From: JBOHRE01 sp050732635
GTDB taxonomy: Bacteria > Gemmatimonadota > Gemmatimonadetes > Longimicrobiales > RSA9
Length of the DNA: 53,082 bases
Direction of reading: 5' to 3'
Assembly: GCA_050732635.1 (NCBI GenBank)
Contig: JBOHRE010000010.1
Span: 1 to 53,082, forward strand
Numbering within the stretch: the first letter of the stretch is position 1; every line of letters starts with the position of its first letter. Below are positions 18,100 through 26,285 of this stretch, piece by piece. The position numbers and the translations under genes are program-made. Below the pieces are notes generated by a model. It was given only the letters and a program-made list of their open reading frames with translations. It did not search any database and was not told where the DNA came from.

Positions 18100-20228
18100 G
18101 GCGCGCGTTCGGCCGATTCGATCCCGGAGTCCTGCGCACGCTGCTCGCGTACGAGCTGCGCATGCTGGTACGCGATCGGCGCACGATCCTGATCGCCGTC
18201 GTCGCCCCGCTGCTGCTGTTTCCGGCGATCATTCTGCTCATGCGAATGGTCGGCGAGCGTGAGCAGGAGCGACTCGCCGCGACGACGTTCCGCTACGCGA
18301 TCGTCGGCAGTGAGGCGCTTCTGGCGCGTAGCCTGGTCGCTGAGGCCCTGGCGCTGCCGCCGGACACAGCGGGCGGGGATACGGCAGCCATCCGCTTCGA
18401 GGCGGCGGCGGCTGTGGCCGCGGACTCGCTGCTGCGCGCGGGGACCCTTCACGTGGTTGTCGAGGCGCTGAGCGTGGCGGAGTACGCGGCCCGGCGGGAC
18501 TCCATCGAAGCCGCCGCCGATGAGGGCGCGACGAGGCGCGCCGTACGACGGTCGGCCCCAAACGTACCGGCGCTGCGCCTGCTCTATCGAGCGAACAGTC
18601 AGCGTTCGGAGGTCGCCGCAGATCGGTTGGAGCAGCGGCTGCAGCGTGTGCGCGAAGCGCGGCGTGAGGCGGCACTCGCGGCTGGAGGTTTTCCGGTGCC
18701 GTCGACGGAGATTGCGCGGCTGGATGCCGCGAACATAGCGAGTGCGAGGAAGGAGGGGGGTGCAGCACTCGGGCTGTTTCTCACGCCGATGCTGGTGATG
18801 CTGATCCTGAGCGGCGGCTCGATCGTGGCCGTCGACGCGATTGCCGGGGAGAAGGAGCGGGGCACACTGGAGAGCCTGCTCACGACGGCCGCGACGCGGA
18901 CCGAGATCGTGACATCGAAGCAGCTCGCGGTGATCGCGGTCGGTGTGGCGATCACTGTGATCAACATCGCAAACCTGATTCTGTACCTGATGGTCGGCCT
19001 GATCGACGTGCCGGAGAACTTCGCCGCGGCGCTGACGATATCGGGTCTGGCGGCGCTGCTGATCCTGCTTCTGCCGCTGGCGGTCCTCATCTCGAGCGCC
19101 TTGCTGCTGCTGTCCGGTTACGCGAAGAGCTACAAGGAGTATCAGCTCTACTTCTTTCCGGTGCTGGTGGTGTTCCTGCTGCCCTCCTGCGCGGCGGTGC
19201 TGCCCGGGCTCGAACTGCGCTCGGTCGTCGCCGTGATCCCCTTGGCCAATGTGAGCGTCGCGGTACGGGAAGTCCTGGTCGGGCGGTACGACTGGCCGTT
19301 CCTCGCGCTGACCTTCGTATCGACCGCGGCGGCCGCGTTATGGCTCACGCGACTCACCTCGCGGACGCTCTCCACCGAACGGTTGATCACGGCCGCCGAG
19401 CTCGACCGCGCCGATCTGGCCGGCGGCCCCATACTGTTCCAACGCCGGGTGCTGCGCTGGTTCGGCGTGATGTGGGCGGTCCTGCTGGTCGCGTCGCTGT
19501 GGATCGGTCAGGCGCTGGACATCCGCGGACAGGTCGCGGTCAACCTGCTCGGCGTGTTTCTGGGCGGAACGGTGTTGATGCTTCGCCGTTACCGCCTCTC
19601 GCTGCGCGACGCTCTCGCGCTGCGCGCGCCACCGCCGGCGGCATGGCTGGCGGTGCTGATCGGCGCGCCATCGGGGCTGCTCACCGGCATCGGCCTGACT
19701 CGGGCGCTCGATGCGCTCTTTCCCGTGCCGGAGCAGGTCGCGGAAGCGTTCGGCCAGTTCCTCCTCCCGGAGGGAATTTCGATCCTGCAGGTGGTCGTCT
19801 TCCTCGCCGTCCTGCCGGGGATCTGCGAGGAGCTGGCGTTCCGCGGCGTGTTGCTGCACGGTCTGCGGAGGCGCTTTCAGCCGGTGGCGCTCGCGGTCGT
19901 CGTCGGGCTCATCTTCGGCATCTTTCACTTCACGCTGTTCCGCATTCTGCCAACCGCGTATCTCGGCATGCTGCTGGCCGGCATAGTCCTGCTGACCGGC
20001 TCGATCTATCCCGCCATGGTCTGGCATGCACTGAACAACGCGGTCGTGCTCGTGCCGGCCTATTACGGGTGGACGCCGGACGAGGCCGCGTTCCCCATGT
20101 GGGCGCACGGTACAGGCGTCGTCGGCCTGGCCATCGCCGCACTCATCCTGTGGCACTGGCGGCGGCCCTACCCCGGCCTGCGCTGGCCGCGGGCGACGCC
20201 ACAGCAGCAGGCGCAACCGGCCGTCTGA
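18096..20228 (+). CDS. ABC-2 permease fused to a CPBP intramembrane protease domain
   Basis: A 710-residue membrane protein. The N-terminal two thirds is a NatB-type permease: a helix near 24-47, a large loop to about 215, then helices with the coupling segment GEKERGTLESLLTTAATR. The C-terminal part, about 520-690, is a CPBP (CaaX protease/bacteriocin-processing) domain with EELAFR at 578-583, the second-motif His 611 in GIFHFTLFR, and HALNN at 644-648. All expected metal ligands are present, so it may be an active membrane protease. This fusion is known in other phyla. The GTG at 18096 overlaps the ATPase stop. Coupling of export with membrane proteolysis is plausible but unproven. Confidence 0.9.
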   Translation: MRRAFGRFDPGVLRTLLAYELRMLVRDRRTILIAVVAPLLLFPAIILLMRMVGEREQERLAATTFRYAIVGSEALLARSLVAEALALPPDTAGGDTAAIRFEAAAAVAADSLLRAGTLHVVVEALSVAEYAARRDSIEAAADEGATRRAVRRSAPNVPALRLLYRANSQRSEVAADRLEQRLQRVREARREAALAAGGFPVPSTEIARLDAANIASARKEGGAALGLFLTPMLVMLILSGGSIVAVDAIAGEKERGTLESLLTTAATRTEIVTSKQLAVIAVGVAITVINIANLILYLMVGLIDVPENFAAALTISGLAALLILLLPLAVLISSALLLLSGYAKSYKEYQLYFFPVLVVFLLPSCAAVLPGLELRSVVAVIPLANVSVAVREVLVGRYDWPFLALTFVSTAAAALWLTRLTSRTLSTERLITAAELDRADLAGGPILFQRRVLRWFGVMWAVLLVASLWIGQALDIRGQVAVNLLGVFLGGTVLMLRRYRLSLRDALALRAPPPAAWLAVLIGAPSGLLTGIGLTRALDALFPVPEQVAEAFGQFLLPEGISILQVVVFLAVLPGICEELAFRGVLLHGLRRRFQPVALAVVVGLIFGIFHFTLFRILPTAYLGMLLAGIVLLTGSIYPAMVWHALNNAVVLVPAYYGWTPDEAAFPMWAHGTGVVGLAIAALILWHWRRPYPGLRWPRATPQQQAQPAV

Positions 20229-20280
20229 AACCCGGCGCCGCAGCCACGCGTCTAGCGACGGTAGGACCAGCACTCAGCTC

Positions 20281-20287
20281 AAGGAGG
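20281..20287 (+). promoter_or_regulatory. strong ribosome binding site of the DUF4342 gene
   Basis: AAGGAGG, 5 nt before the ATG at 20293. It is the best Shine-Dalgarno match in this part of the window and implies high expression of the small protein. Confidence 0.8.
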
Positions 20288-20292
20288 AATTC

Positions 20293-20586
20293 ATGTCCGA
20301 CGAGTCGGGCGGGACCGCGACCACAGGGCTGACACCCACGCGGAACCAGAACCGCGAAGAATACAGGGTCAAGGGCGAACAGCTCCTGTCGAAGGTCAAG
20401 GAGCTGCTGCACGAAGGCAACATCCGGCGGGTGATCATCAAGAACGATGACGGCCGGACCCTGATCGAGATCCCATTGACGATCGGCGTGGCCGCCGCCG
20501 TCCTGGTGCCGGTGTGGGCGGCGCTGGGCGCCGTCGCAGCGCTGGTCACCAACTGCTCGATCGTCGTCGAGCGCGACCCCGAGTAG
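20293..20586 (+). CDS. DUF4342 small membrane-associated protein
   Basis: A 97-residue protein. A disordered, polar N-terminus (residues 1-25) precedes an amphipathic stretch QLLSKVKELLHEGNIRRVII and then KNDDGRTLIEIPLTIGVAAA leading into one hydrophobic segment (about 64-86). This is the DUF4342 pattern: a UBA-like helix region followed by the conserved 'TLIEIPLTIGV' segment. Function is unknown. It lies 64 nt after the ABC-CPBP gene with its own excellent ribosome site, and two hairpins follow its stop. Confidence 0.88.
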   Translation: MSDESGGTATTGLTPTRNQNREEYRVKGEQLLSKVKELLHEGNIRRVIIKNDDGRTLIEIPLTIGVAAAVLVPVWAALGAVAALVTNCSIVVERDPE

Positions 20587-20638
20587 CAGTGGCGCCGGCG
20601 GAGCGGCCAGCCACGTCGGCGGACCCGCCGCCGCCGTT

Positions 20639-20653
20639 CGCTTCTGGGAAGCG
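20639..20653 (+). terminator. hairpin 1 downstream of the DUF4342 gene
   Basis: CGCTTC-TGG-GAAGCG, a 6-bp perfect stem with a 3-nt loop, 52 nt after the stop. It forms a tandem pair with the next hairpin. There is no T-run. Confidence 0.35.
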
Positions 20654-20671
20654 GCGTCCCAAAGGCGGACG

Positions 20672-20690
20672 GCCGGAGCGCGGCTCCGGC
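20672..20690 (+). terminator. hairpin 2 downstream of the DUF4342 gene
   Basis: GCCGGAGC-GCG-GCTCCGGC, an 8-bp perfect stem with a 3-nt loop. It is followed by TGAGCTGCAG rather than a T-run, so it is a GC-type terminator candidate. Confidence 0.45.
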
Positions 20691-20703
20691 TGAGCTGCAG
20701 GTG

Positions 20704-20715
20704 CCAACTGGTTGG
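20704..20715. promoter_or_regulatory. short inverted repeat upstream of the ECF sigma gene
   Basis: CCAAC-TG-GTTGG, about 105 nt upstream of the sigma-factor start, in the only stretch between the hairpins and that gene. It could be an operator or part of an ECF-type -35 region (CCAAC); weak evidence. Confidence 0.2.
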
Positions 20716-20820
20716 CTATCAGTGACTTAGTGCTGGCCACCCGGTGGCATGGCATTTCCCTTGGTGCACGCGACCGCGGAGCCGCCGCGGCCGAGGTCGA
20801 CCCCCACATTCCCCTGATCC

Positions 20821-21405
20821 GTGGAAGCAGCGCACGCACTGCCCTCTGTAGCGTCCCGGGCGCTGCCGCACCGCGGCTCGCCGCGCGCGACACCCATCGA
20901 TACGGCGCTCGTGCGGCGCGCGCGCCGTGGTGATGCCGAGGCCTCGCGCGCGCTGTATGAGCGTAATGCCGCGGCCGTCTACGGCATTGCGCGACGCATG
21001 CTCGGGGATGATTCGCTCGCCGACGATGCGACCCAGGAAACCTGGCTGCGCGCGTTCCGCTCGCTCGAGCGATTCCGCGGCGACGCGGCGTTCTCCACGT
21101 GGATTCACCGGATCGCGGTCAACTGCTCGATCCAGCTTCAGCGGCAGCGGCGGCGGGAGACGGGGCGTGAAGCTGCGATCGACGGGGTCGAGAGCGCGGT
21201 CGCCGTGCGCTGCACGCCCCACCTGCGCGTGCGCCTCGAGCGGGCGCTCGATCTGCTGCCTGCCGGAATGCGGCAGGTCCTCGTGCTGCACGACATCGAG
21301 GGCTACACGCACGAGGAGATCGCTCGGCTGCTCGGCATCAGCGCGGGCACCTCGAAGAGCCAGCTCTCGAAGGCGCGCTGCCGGGCGCGCCAGCTGCTGG
21401 GCTGA
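20821..21405 (+). CDS. ECF-type RNA polymerase sigma factor
   Basis: A 194-residue sigma-70 family ECF factor. Region 2: VRRARRGDAEASRALYER, DDATQETWLRAFRSLERF and FSTWIHRIAVN. Region 4: LPAGMRQVLVLHDIEGYTHE and IARLLGISAGTSKSQLSKAR, the helix-turn-helix that reads the -35 box. The GTG at 20821 is the first possible start because an in-frame TGA lies at 20815; the first 27 residues are poorly conserved, so a later start is possible. No anti-sigma gene follows; the next gene is on the opposite strand. Confidence 0.92.
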   Translation: MEAAHALPSVASRALPHRGSPRATPIDTALVRRARRGDAEASRALYERNAAAVYGIARRMLGDDSLADDATQETWLRAFRSLERFRGDAAFSTWIHRIAVNCSIQLQRQRRRETGREAAIDGVESAVAVRCTPHLRVRLERALDLLPAGMRQVLVLHDIEGYTHEEIARLLGISAGTSKSQLSKARCRARQLLG

Positions 21406-21460
21406 GCCGCCGACTCGCGGTGCGCTGCATTAGAACGCAAGCGCGATTGCGCGGCGGCAC

Positions 21461-22462
21461 TCAGCGGGGCAGAGGGGGGAGTGGTGTCGGACGTGGCGTG
21501 AGCTCTTCGTCGACGATGCGCGCGATCTCCTCTTCCGTCCGCCAGATCGTCTCGAGGGTGCGGGCCTGCTGGACGAGGGCACGGCGCTCGGCGGAATCGT
21601 TGAGCGCGATCTCGAGCGCGAGCGCAAGCGTCGGCCCGAGCCGCCAGAGCGAGGCGCGACGGGACGCGACCAAGTGAGTGAACGACGTCGCCGATCCTGC
21701 CTCCTGGATTGCGCATGCGGCGTCGAGCACCGCGCGATCGGAGCCGCCGGCAATGTTCTGGTACGCCAGGATCCGACGCAGCAGCAGCTCGGCCGCACCG
21801 CCGCGGATCCGGAACAACTTGTCCGGCGTCCACGGGTCACAGCGCTGGCACGGCACACCGACCGCCAACCGGCCGCGCGGCTCGACCAGCGGGTGCACCC
21901 ACCAGGTGTCGTCGAAGCTCAGGGCGCGGAGTACACTGCGGCAATGCACGCAGCGGCTGCGACCGTGCCAGGCGAGCGAGCCGAAGTGCCACCAGCGGAG
22001 TCCCTCGGTGAGCTGCGAGTCATCCCACGCCGCGGACGGGATGCGCCGGAACAGCCCGACCTTGCCGCCGAGGTAGGACGCCGCACCGCCGGCGAACATC
22101 CCCATGCGCGTTCGCAGGCTGCGGAACGACAGCTGACGATCGCGCAGCACGCGGCCGTACCGCCACCAGGCCTGCTCGTCCAGACCCGCACGTCCGACGC
22201 GCACGACCACCGTGTCGGCGGCCTCGAACAACGCCACGTTGGCGGTCGCGATCAGCAGCCGCCCGCTCATGCGGGTGCCGCGCTCCAGCGCTTCGATCAG
22301 CTCGGATCGGCCCTCCAGCAGGGCCAGGTTCCAGCGCGCACAGCCCGGGCAGATGTGCCAGGCACGGCCGCGCAGCGGGTCGTACGCCCAGCGAGCCGCA
22401 GTGGCCGGCGCCGACGCGTCCGCAGCGAGCGCAGCATCGCAGAACAGGCAGTGCCTCAACAT
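21461..22462 (-). CDS. uncharacterised protein with paired zinc-ribbon cysteine motifs
   Basis: A 333-residue protein of unknown function. It carries four Cys pairs that could bind two zinc ions: CLFC near the N-terminus with CPGC (HICPGCARWN), and CVHC with CQRC further on (CQRCDPWTPDKLF). The C-terminal 100 residues are helical, with runs of Ala, Arg and Glu, and end in a Pro-rich tail. The start at 22462 (MLRHCLFC) places the first Cys pair at the N-terminus; the frame continues upstream but that stretch is Arg/Gly-rich shadow sequence antisense to the neighbouring gene. There is no membrane segment, so it is unlikely to be a classical anti-sigma factor. Confidence 0.7.
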   Translation of the reverse strand: MLRHCLFCDAALAADASAPATAARWAYDPLRGRAWHICPGCARWNLALLEGRSELIEALERGTRMSGRLLIATANVALFEAADTVVVRVGRAGLDEQAWWRYGRVLRDRQLSFRSLRTRMGMFAGGAASYLGGKVGLFRRIPSAAWDDSQLTEGLRWWHFGSLAWHGRSRCVHCRSVLRALSFDDTWWVHPLVEPRGRLAVGVPCQRCDPWTPDKLFRIRGGAAELLLRRILAYQNIAGGSDRAVLDAACAIQEAGSATSFTHLVASRRASLWRLGPTLALALEIALNDSAERRALVQQARTLETIWRTEEEIARIVDEELTPRPTPLPPLPR

Positions 22463-22581
22463 GTGCTCTGGTTCGAACCGCACGCGGCCTCGCCGGATCG
22501 AAGGAGGTCGCGTCGAATCTAGGCGACCGGGACAGAAGATGCCGCTCGTGTGCTGGCCGCGGCGGAACGCGCGCGGCCGCC

Positions 22582-22974
22582 TCAGTACGGCCCCGTGACC
22601 ACCTCGATCGCGCCGTGCACGTGGTTGAAGCCCCAGCGTGCCGTCGCGGCCAGCGCACTGTAGTAGCGGATGCTCGAGATCTCGCCCACCGCGACCTGCC
22701 GCAGCTCCTGCGGCCCGCCGAGGCGCACGCCATCGACGTAGCTGACGACGTCCGTCTCGTTGAGTACGCTCGACGGGCCGTCGCGGCGCAGCCAGTGCGG
22801 CTTCATCAGCCGCAGCAGCTCGAACGCATTCGCAGCCGAGCTTTCCTCGAGGTCGACGCGGTAGAGCACGTCCGTCGCGCCCGCCCGGTCCGCGGCCCGC
22901 CGGCTGACGCCGTCGCCGCTCGCGCAGTTGGCGGCCGCCAGCCACAGCAGCGCCACCGCCGTCGTGCGCATCAT
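22582..22974 (-). CDS. small exported TonB-plug-like protein
   Basis: A 130-residue secreted or lipid-anchored protein. The signal peptide is MMRTTAVALLWLAAANC; the Cys could be lipidated, although Asn at -1 is unusual. The body resembles an isolated TonB-receptor plug: NETDVVSYVDGVRLGGPQEL matches the plug 'vlyviDGvpl' segment, and VAVGEISSIRYYSALAATAR then GAIEVVTGPY matches 'ieViKGpsA..yGsraanGvi.IttK'. There is no barrel. Small plug-only proteins like this recur in Gemmatimonadota. GGAG precedes the two tandem ATG codons by 3 and 6 nt, so the second (22971) may be the real start. Confidence 0.75.
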   Translation of the reverse strand: MMRTTAVALLWLAAANCASGDGVSRRAADRAGATDVLYRVDLEESSAANAFELLRLMKPHWLRRDGPSSVLNETDVVSYVDGVRLGGPQELRQVAVGEISSIRYYSALAATARWGFNHVHGAIEVVTGPY

Positions 22975-23243
22975 GGGCTCCTTCGGCTTGGAGTTCTGCT
23001 CATCCCTGGCTCGAGGACGCCACGCTGCAAGATATCAGTGGAACATATGGCTCGGGCAAGGGAACCATGCGGCACCCCGCTGCCAGTGATCGCGATCGCT
23101 GGTGGGAACCACTCATTGTGAGTCCGTGGCCCCGTACGCTATGTTACGGCGCTACCGAAACTCACGACTGACCTCGGATCCGCACCAGCCCTCCTGCTGC
23201 CGCGGATACCCGTAAGGGTGGGCGGATTCCCGGCATCGTCAGA
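22975..23243. other. divergent intergenic region
   Basis: 269 nt between the leftward plug-like gene and the rightward kinase gene. It holds a candidate sigma-70 promoter for the kinase (listed separately) and no convincing coding frame. Confidence 0.6.
23116..23145 (+). promoter_or_regulatory. candidate promoter of the kinase-TPR gene
   Basis: TTGTGA (23116-23121) and TATGTT (23140-23145), 18 nt apart, each matching 4 of 6 consensus positions. It lies about 100 nt upstream of the kinase ATG. Weak but the best pair in this gap. Confidence 0.3.
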
Positions 23244-26006
23244 ATGTCCCGGACCGAAACCGATGTCCTGAATCTTCTGCGGAACGCCCTGGGCGGCCGC
23301 TACGCCGTTCGACGCGAGCTCGGACGCGGCGGCATGGCCACGGTCTACCTGGCCGACGACCTGCGGCACGGCCGCCGCGTTGCGCTGAAGGTGCTGCACC
23401 AGGAGATGAGCGGCGGCCTGGGCGCCGAGCGGTTCCTGCGCGAGATCCAGATCGCGGCACAGCTCAACCACCCCCACATCCTACCGCTGCTCGATTCCGG
23501 CAAAGCAGACGAGTTTCTCTATTTCGTCGCGCCCTACGTTGAAGGCGAAACGCTGCGCGAATACCTCAACCGCGTCGGGCAGCTTTCGCTCGACGAAGCC
23601 TTGCGCATCACAGCCGAAGTCGCCGGCGGGCTGGCGTACGCGCACAGCCGTGGCTTGGTGCACCGAGACGTCAAACCCGAGAACATCCTGTTGTCGAGCG
23701 GCCATGCCGTGCTAGCGGACTTCGGTATCGCCCGCGCCATCGACGAGGCCGGTGATGATCGGCTCACCCGCAGCGGCTTCGCTGCGGGCACAGCGGCATA
23801 CATGAGCCCCGAGCAATGGGCCGGCAGCACACAGATCGACGGCCGCAGCGACCTGTACAGTCTGGCGTGCGTGCTGTACGAGATGTTGATCGGCGAGCCG
23901 CCATTCACGGGTTCGAGCACTCAGGTGCTCATGGCGCGCCACACCCAGGCGCCGGTGCCCTCGCTGCGGCTCGTCCGGCCGAACGTACCCGACGCTCTCG
24001 AGACGGCCGTCGCCCGCGCGCTGGCAAAGGTGCCCGGCGATCGCTTCGGCTCCGTGCAGGAGTTCGCCGCCGCTCTGCACGAGGCGGACGCGCTGGGGAC
24101 GCCGGGCGGGACCGGCCCGCGCGCAACGCCGGCGATCGGGCCGCCGCCGCGCGGGCTGAGTACCTTGCTGTCCCGCAAGCGCTTCGTCGCCGCCGCGCTT
24201 GCCCTCGCCGTCTTGAGCGCCGTGGTGCTCGGCGTGCTGTTCGCGCCCGACTGGATGCGCCGCTTTGCGCCAGCGCCGCTGGGCGCACAACAGTCCCGGC
24301 TCATCGTGCTGCCATTCGCGGACATCGGCGGCGATGGGGATACGTACTTCGCCGACGGCATCACTGAGGAAATCACCAGCAGCCTGGCTGCGGTCGGCAG
24401 TCTCGGCGTCATCGCGCGCACCAGCGCGCAGCAGTACCGGAGCACGTCGAAGACGGCGCAGGAGATCGGGCAGGAGCTCAGCGTCGACTACCTGATCGAG
24501 GGGTCGGTCCGGCGACAGCGGTATGAGGGCGGCGTCGACACGTTGCGCGTCACGGCCCGGCTGATCCGCACGGACGATGGCAGCAACGTGTGGGGCGATT
24601 CGTGGAACGTCGAGGCCTCCGGCATCTTCCAGGTGCAGGCGGAGATCGCCGAGCGCGTTGCGGACGCGATGGACATCGTGCTGGCCGGTGACGAGCGGGT
24701 GCGTCTGACGGCCCAGAAGACCGACGATTTGCAGGCCTACGACGAGTACCTGCGCGGCAACGACCGGATGATCCAGAGCTGGGCACAGCAGGACGTCGAA
24801 GCGGCGATCAGGCACTACGAGGCGGCCATCGAGCGCGACCCCGATTTCGCCGCCGCCTACGCGCGCCTCGGGCGCGCCAACGCCTGGATGCACCAGCTGC
24901 GCTACGACCTCAGCGAGGATCGGCTCGTCGCCTCGAAGCGCGCGGCCGACCGCGCCCTGGCGCTCGATCCCGACCTCGCCGATGCCCACATCGCCCTCGG
25001 CTACTACTATTACTGGGGTCGCGACAACTACGAGCGCGCCGTGGAGGCGTTCGAGGTCGCCGAGCAGCTCGCGCCCAGCGGCCTTGCCCCGATCGTGGCC
25101 ATCGCCAACGTGCGCCGCCGCCAGGGCCGCTTCGACGACGCCATCGCCAACTACAGGAAGGCCGCCGAGCTCGATCCGCGCTCCTACACCTCGTCGTTCA
25201 ACCTGGGCGAGACGCTGCTCTTCACGCGCCAGTATGCGGCCGCCCGCGAGCCGCTGGCGCGCGCCACCGAGCTCAACCCCGAGTTCCTCGAGGGCTGGAT
25301 CCAGCGCGCCCGCCTCGAGATCAACGAGAGCGGCAACGTGGAAGCCGCGCGCGAATTTCTGCGCGCTGCGCACGAGCGCATTCCGGCCACCGCATGGCGC
25401 GGTGTGCTCCTCGACTTCGCGCGCATGCTAGATCCGAACGCCGCAGATCTCTTGGACAGGCTCCGTCCGGGCGCCTATGGGCTCGATAGCGCGAGCTACC
25501 ACATGACCAAGGCCGGACTGCTGCTCCAGACGGGCAATAGCGCGGCATCGCGTGCGCAATGCGACTCCGCGCTCGTCTGGCTCGAGCAAATGCGCGAGGA
25601 GCGCCCTGACCAGGCGTGGATTCACGGCCTGATCGCACATGCCTACGCCGGCGTCGGGCGGGCGGACGACGCCGTCCGATCCGCGACGCGCGCGATGCAG
25701 CTACTCCCTGTCTCTGAGGACGCGCTGGACGGTCCCGAGTGGGTCATCAATATGGCGCAAGTACAGATGCGCGTCGGTCGTATGAACGAAGCGATCCGCC
25801 ACCTGCGCTACGCGCTCTCGATCCCGTCGTGGATCTCGGTGAATTCGATTCGCGTCGATCCGCTCTGGCAGCCGATCGAGGACGCCCCAGCATTCCGGAC
25901 GCTGGCCAACGCCGGCGCAGGAGCTCGATCGAGTCCCGCAGCGGCGAGCTCTACGGCCGATAGCTCACCGGTGCGAATCTTGCCCGTTTCGAATGCTACA
26001 CACTAA
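23244..26006 (+). CDS. Ser/Thr protein kinase with TolB-N/FlgO-like region and TPRs
   Basis: A 920-residue membrane protein. A Hanks-type kinase occupies about residues 10-275, with the glycine loop GRGGMATVYLAD, Lys 49 (VALKVL), catalytic D142 in HRDVKPEN and D159 in DFG; all key residues are present, so it should be active. One membrane helix lies at about 314-334. The outside part begins with a TolB-N/FlgO-like fold (LIVLPFADIGGDGDTYFADG, LIEGSVRR, about 350-485), followed by TPR helices (about 500-880), for example AAIRHYEAAIERDPDFAAAY. This architecture is abundant in Gemmatimonadota. It may sense envelope proteins; substrates unknown. The stop is followed by a strong hairpin at 26143. 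Confidence 0.93.
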   Translation: MSRTETDVLNLLRNALGGRYAVRRELGRGGMATVYLADDLRHGRRVALKVLHQEMSGGLGAERFLREIQIAAQLNHPHILPLLDSGKADEFLYFVAPYVEGETLREYLNRVGQLSLDEALRITAEVAGGLAYAHSRGLVHRDVKPENILLSSGHAVLADFGIARAIDEAGDDRLTRSGFAAGTAAYMSPEQWAGSTQIDGRSDLYSLACVLYEMLIGEPPFTGSSTQVLMARHTQAPVPSLRLVRPNVPDALETAVARALAKVPGDRFGSVQEFAAALHEADALGTPGGTGPRATPAIGPPPRGLSTLLSRKRFVAAALALAVLSAVVLGVLFAPDWMRRFAPAPLGAQQSRLIVLPFADIGGDGDTYFADGITEEITSSLAAVGSLGVIARTSAQQYRSTSKTAQEIGQELSVDYLIEGSVRRQRYEGGVDTLRVTARLIRTDDGSNVWGDSWNVEASGIFQVQAEIAERVADAMDIVLAGDERVRLTAQKTDDLQAYDEYLRGNDRMIQSWAQQDVEAAIRHYEAAIERDPDFAAAYARLGRANAWMHQLRYDLSEDRLVASKRAADRALALDPDLADAHIALGYYYYWGRDNYERAVEAFEVAEQLAPSGLAPIVAIANVRRRQGRFDDAIANYRKAAELDPRSYTSSFNLGETLLFTRQYAAAREPLARATELNPEFLEGWIQRARLEINESGNVEAAREFLRAAHERIPATAWRGVLLDFARMLDPNAADLLDRLRPGAYGLDSASYHMTKAGLLLQTGNSAASRAQCDSALVWLEQMREERPDQAWIHGLIAHAYAGVGRADDAVRSATRAMQLLPVSEDALDGPEWVINMAQVQMRVGRMNEAIRHLRYALSIPSWISVNSIRVDPLWQPIEDAPAFRTLANAGAGARSSPAAASSTADSSPVRILPVSNATH

Positions 26007-26142
26007 GCTCGATTCCCGTTCACGCGCGTGGCGGAACGCTGCCGCCGCCGCACGCGCCCGGCGCCACATCGGCAGCCCACCCGGAGACGGCGTCATGATG
26101 TCCCCGAACACGGCCTGAGCCGGACCGAAGATCAGGCGTAAT

Positions 26143-26171
26143 GCAGGCGGGAGGAGGGACCTCCCGCCTGC
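26143..26171 (+). terminator. strong stem-loop terminator candidate
   Basis: A perfect 12-bp GC-rich stem (26143-26154 with 26160-26171) and a 5-nt AGGGA loop, the strongest hairpin seen in the window. The following bases TTCGCACTT are only mildly T-rich. It lies 137 nt after the kinase stop and probably separates signalling from the glycan cluster. Confidence 0.6.
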
Positions 26172-26256
26172 TTCGCACTTCCACACCCGAGTTCGCGGCT
26201 CACCCTCCACACTTGTAGCGCGTCTGCAACGTCGTCTTCATCCGCAGGGCACTCCG

Positions 26257-26272
26257 TATAGTCCGCTATAGA
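26257..26272 (+). promoter_or_regulatory. candidate -10 elements upstream of the asparagine-synthetase-like gene
   Basis: TATAGT (26257-26262) and TATAGA (26267-26272), a repeated TATAG with 10-nt periodicity, 14-29 nt before the GTG start. No good -35 box is seen, so this is tentative. Confidence 0.25.
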
Positions 26273-26285
26273 GGCGAGCCGCGAC

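Larger units (their letters stand above)
26007..26285. other. intergenic region with terminator and promoter-like sequence
   Basis: 279 nt between the kinase gene and the asparagine-synthetase-like gene. It contains the hairpin at 26143-26171 and two TATAG boxes near 26257-26272. No coding frame on either strand has recognisable protein features. Confidence 0.6.

Noticed and set aside
21461..22462. Zinc-binding anti-sigma factor for the ECF sigma gene
   Set aside because: Opposite strand, no HxxxCxxC anti-sigma motif and no membrane helix.
22463..22945. N-terminal extension of the zinc-ribbon gene to 22945
   Set aside because: The extension is Arg/Gly-rich and antiparallel in composition to the plug-like gene in another frame; the Cys pair at MLRHCLFC marks a natural start.
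23712..25373. 550-codon minus-strand frame inside the kinase-TPR gene
   Set aside because: Antisense shadow; the plus-strand kinase has all catalytic motifs and TPR pattern.
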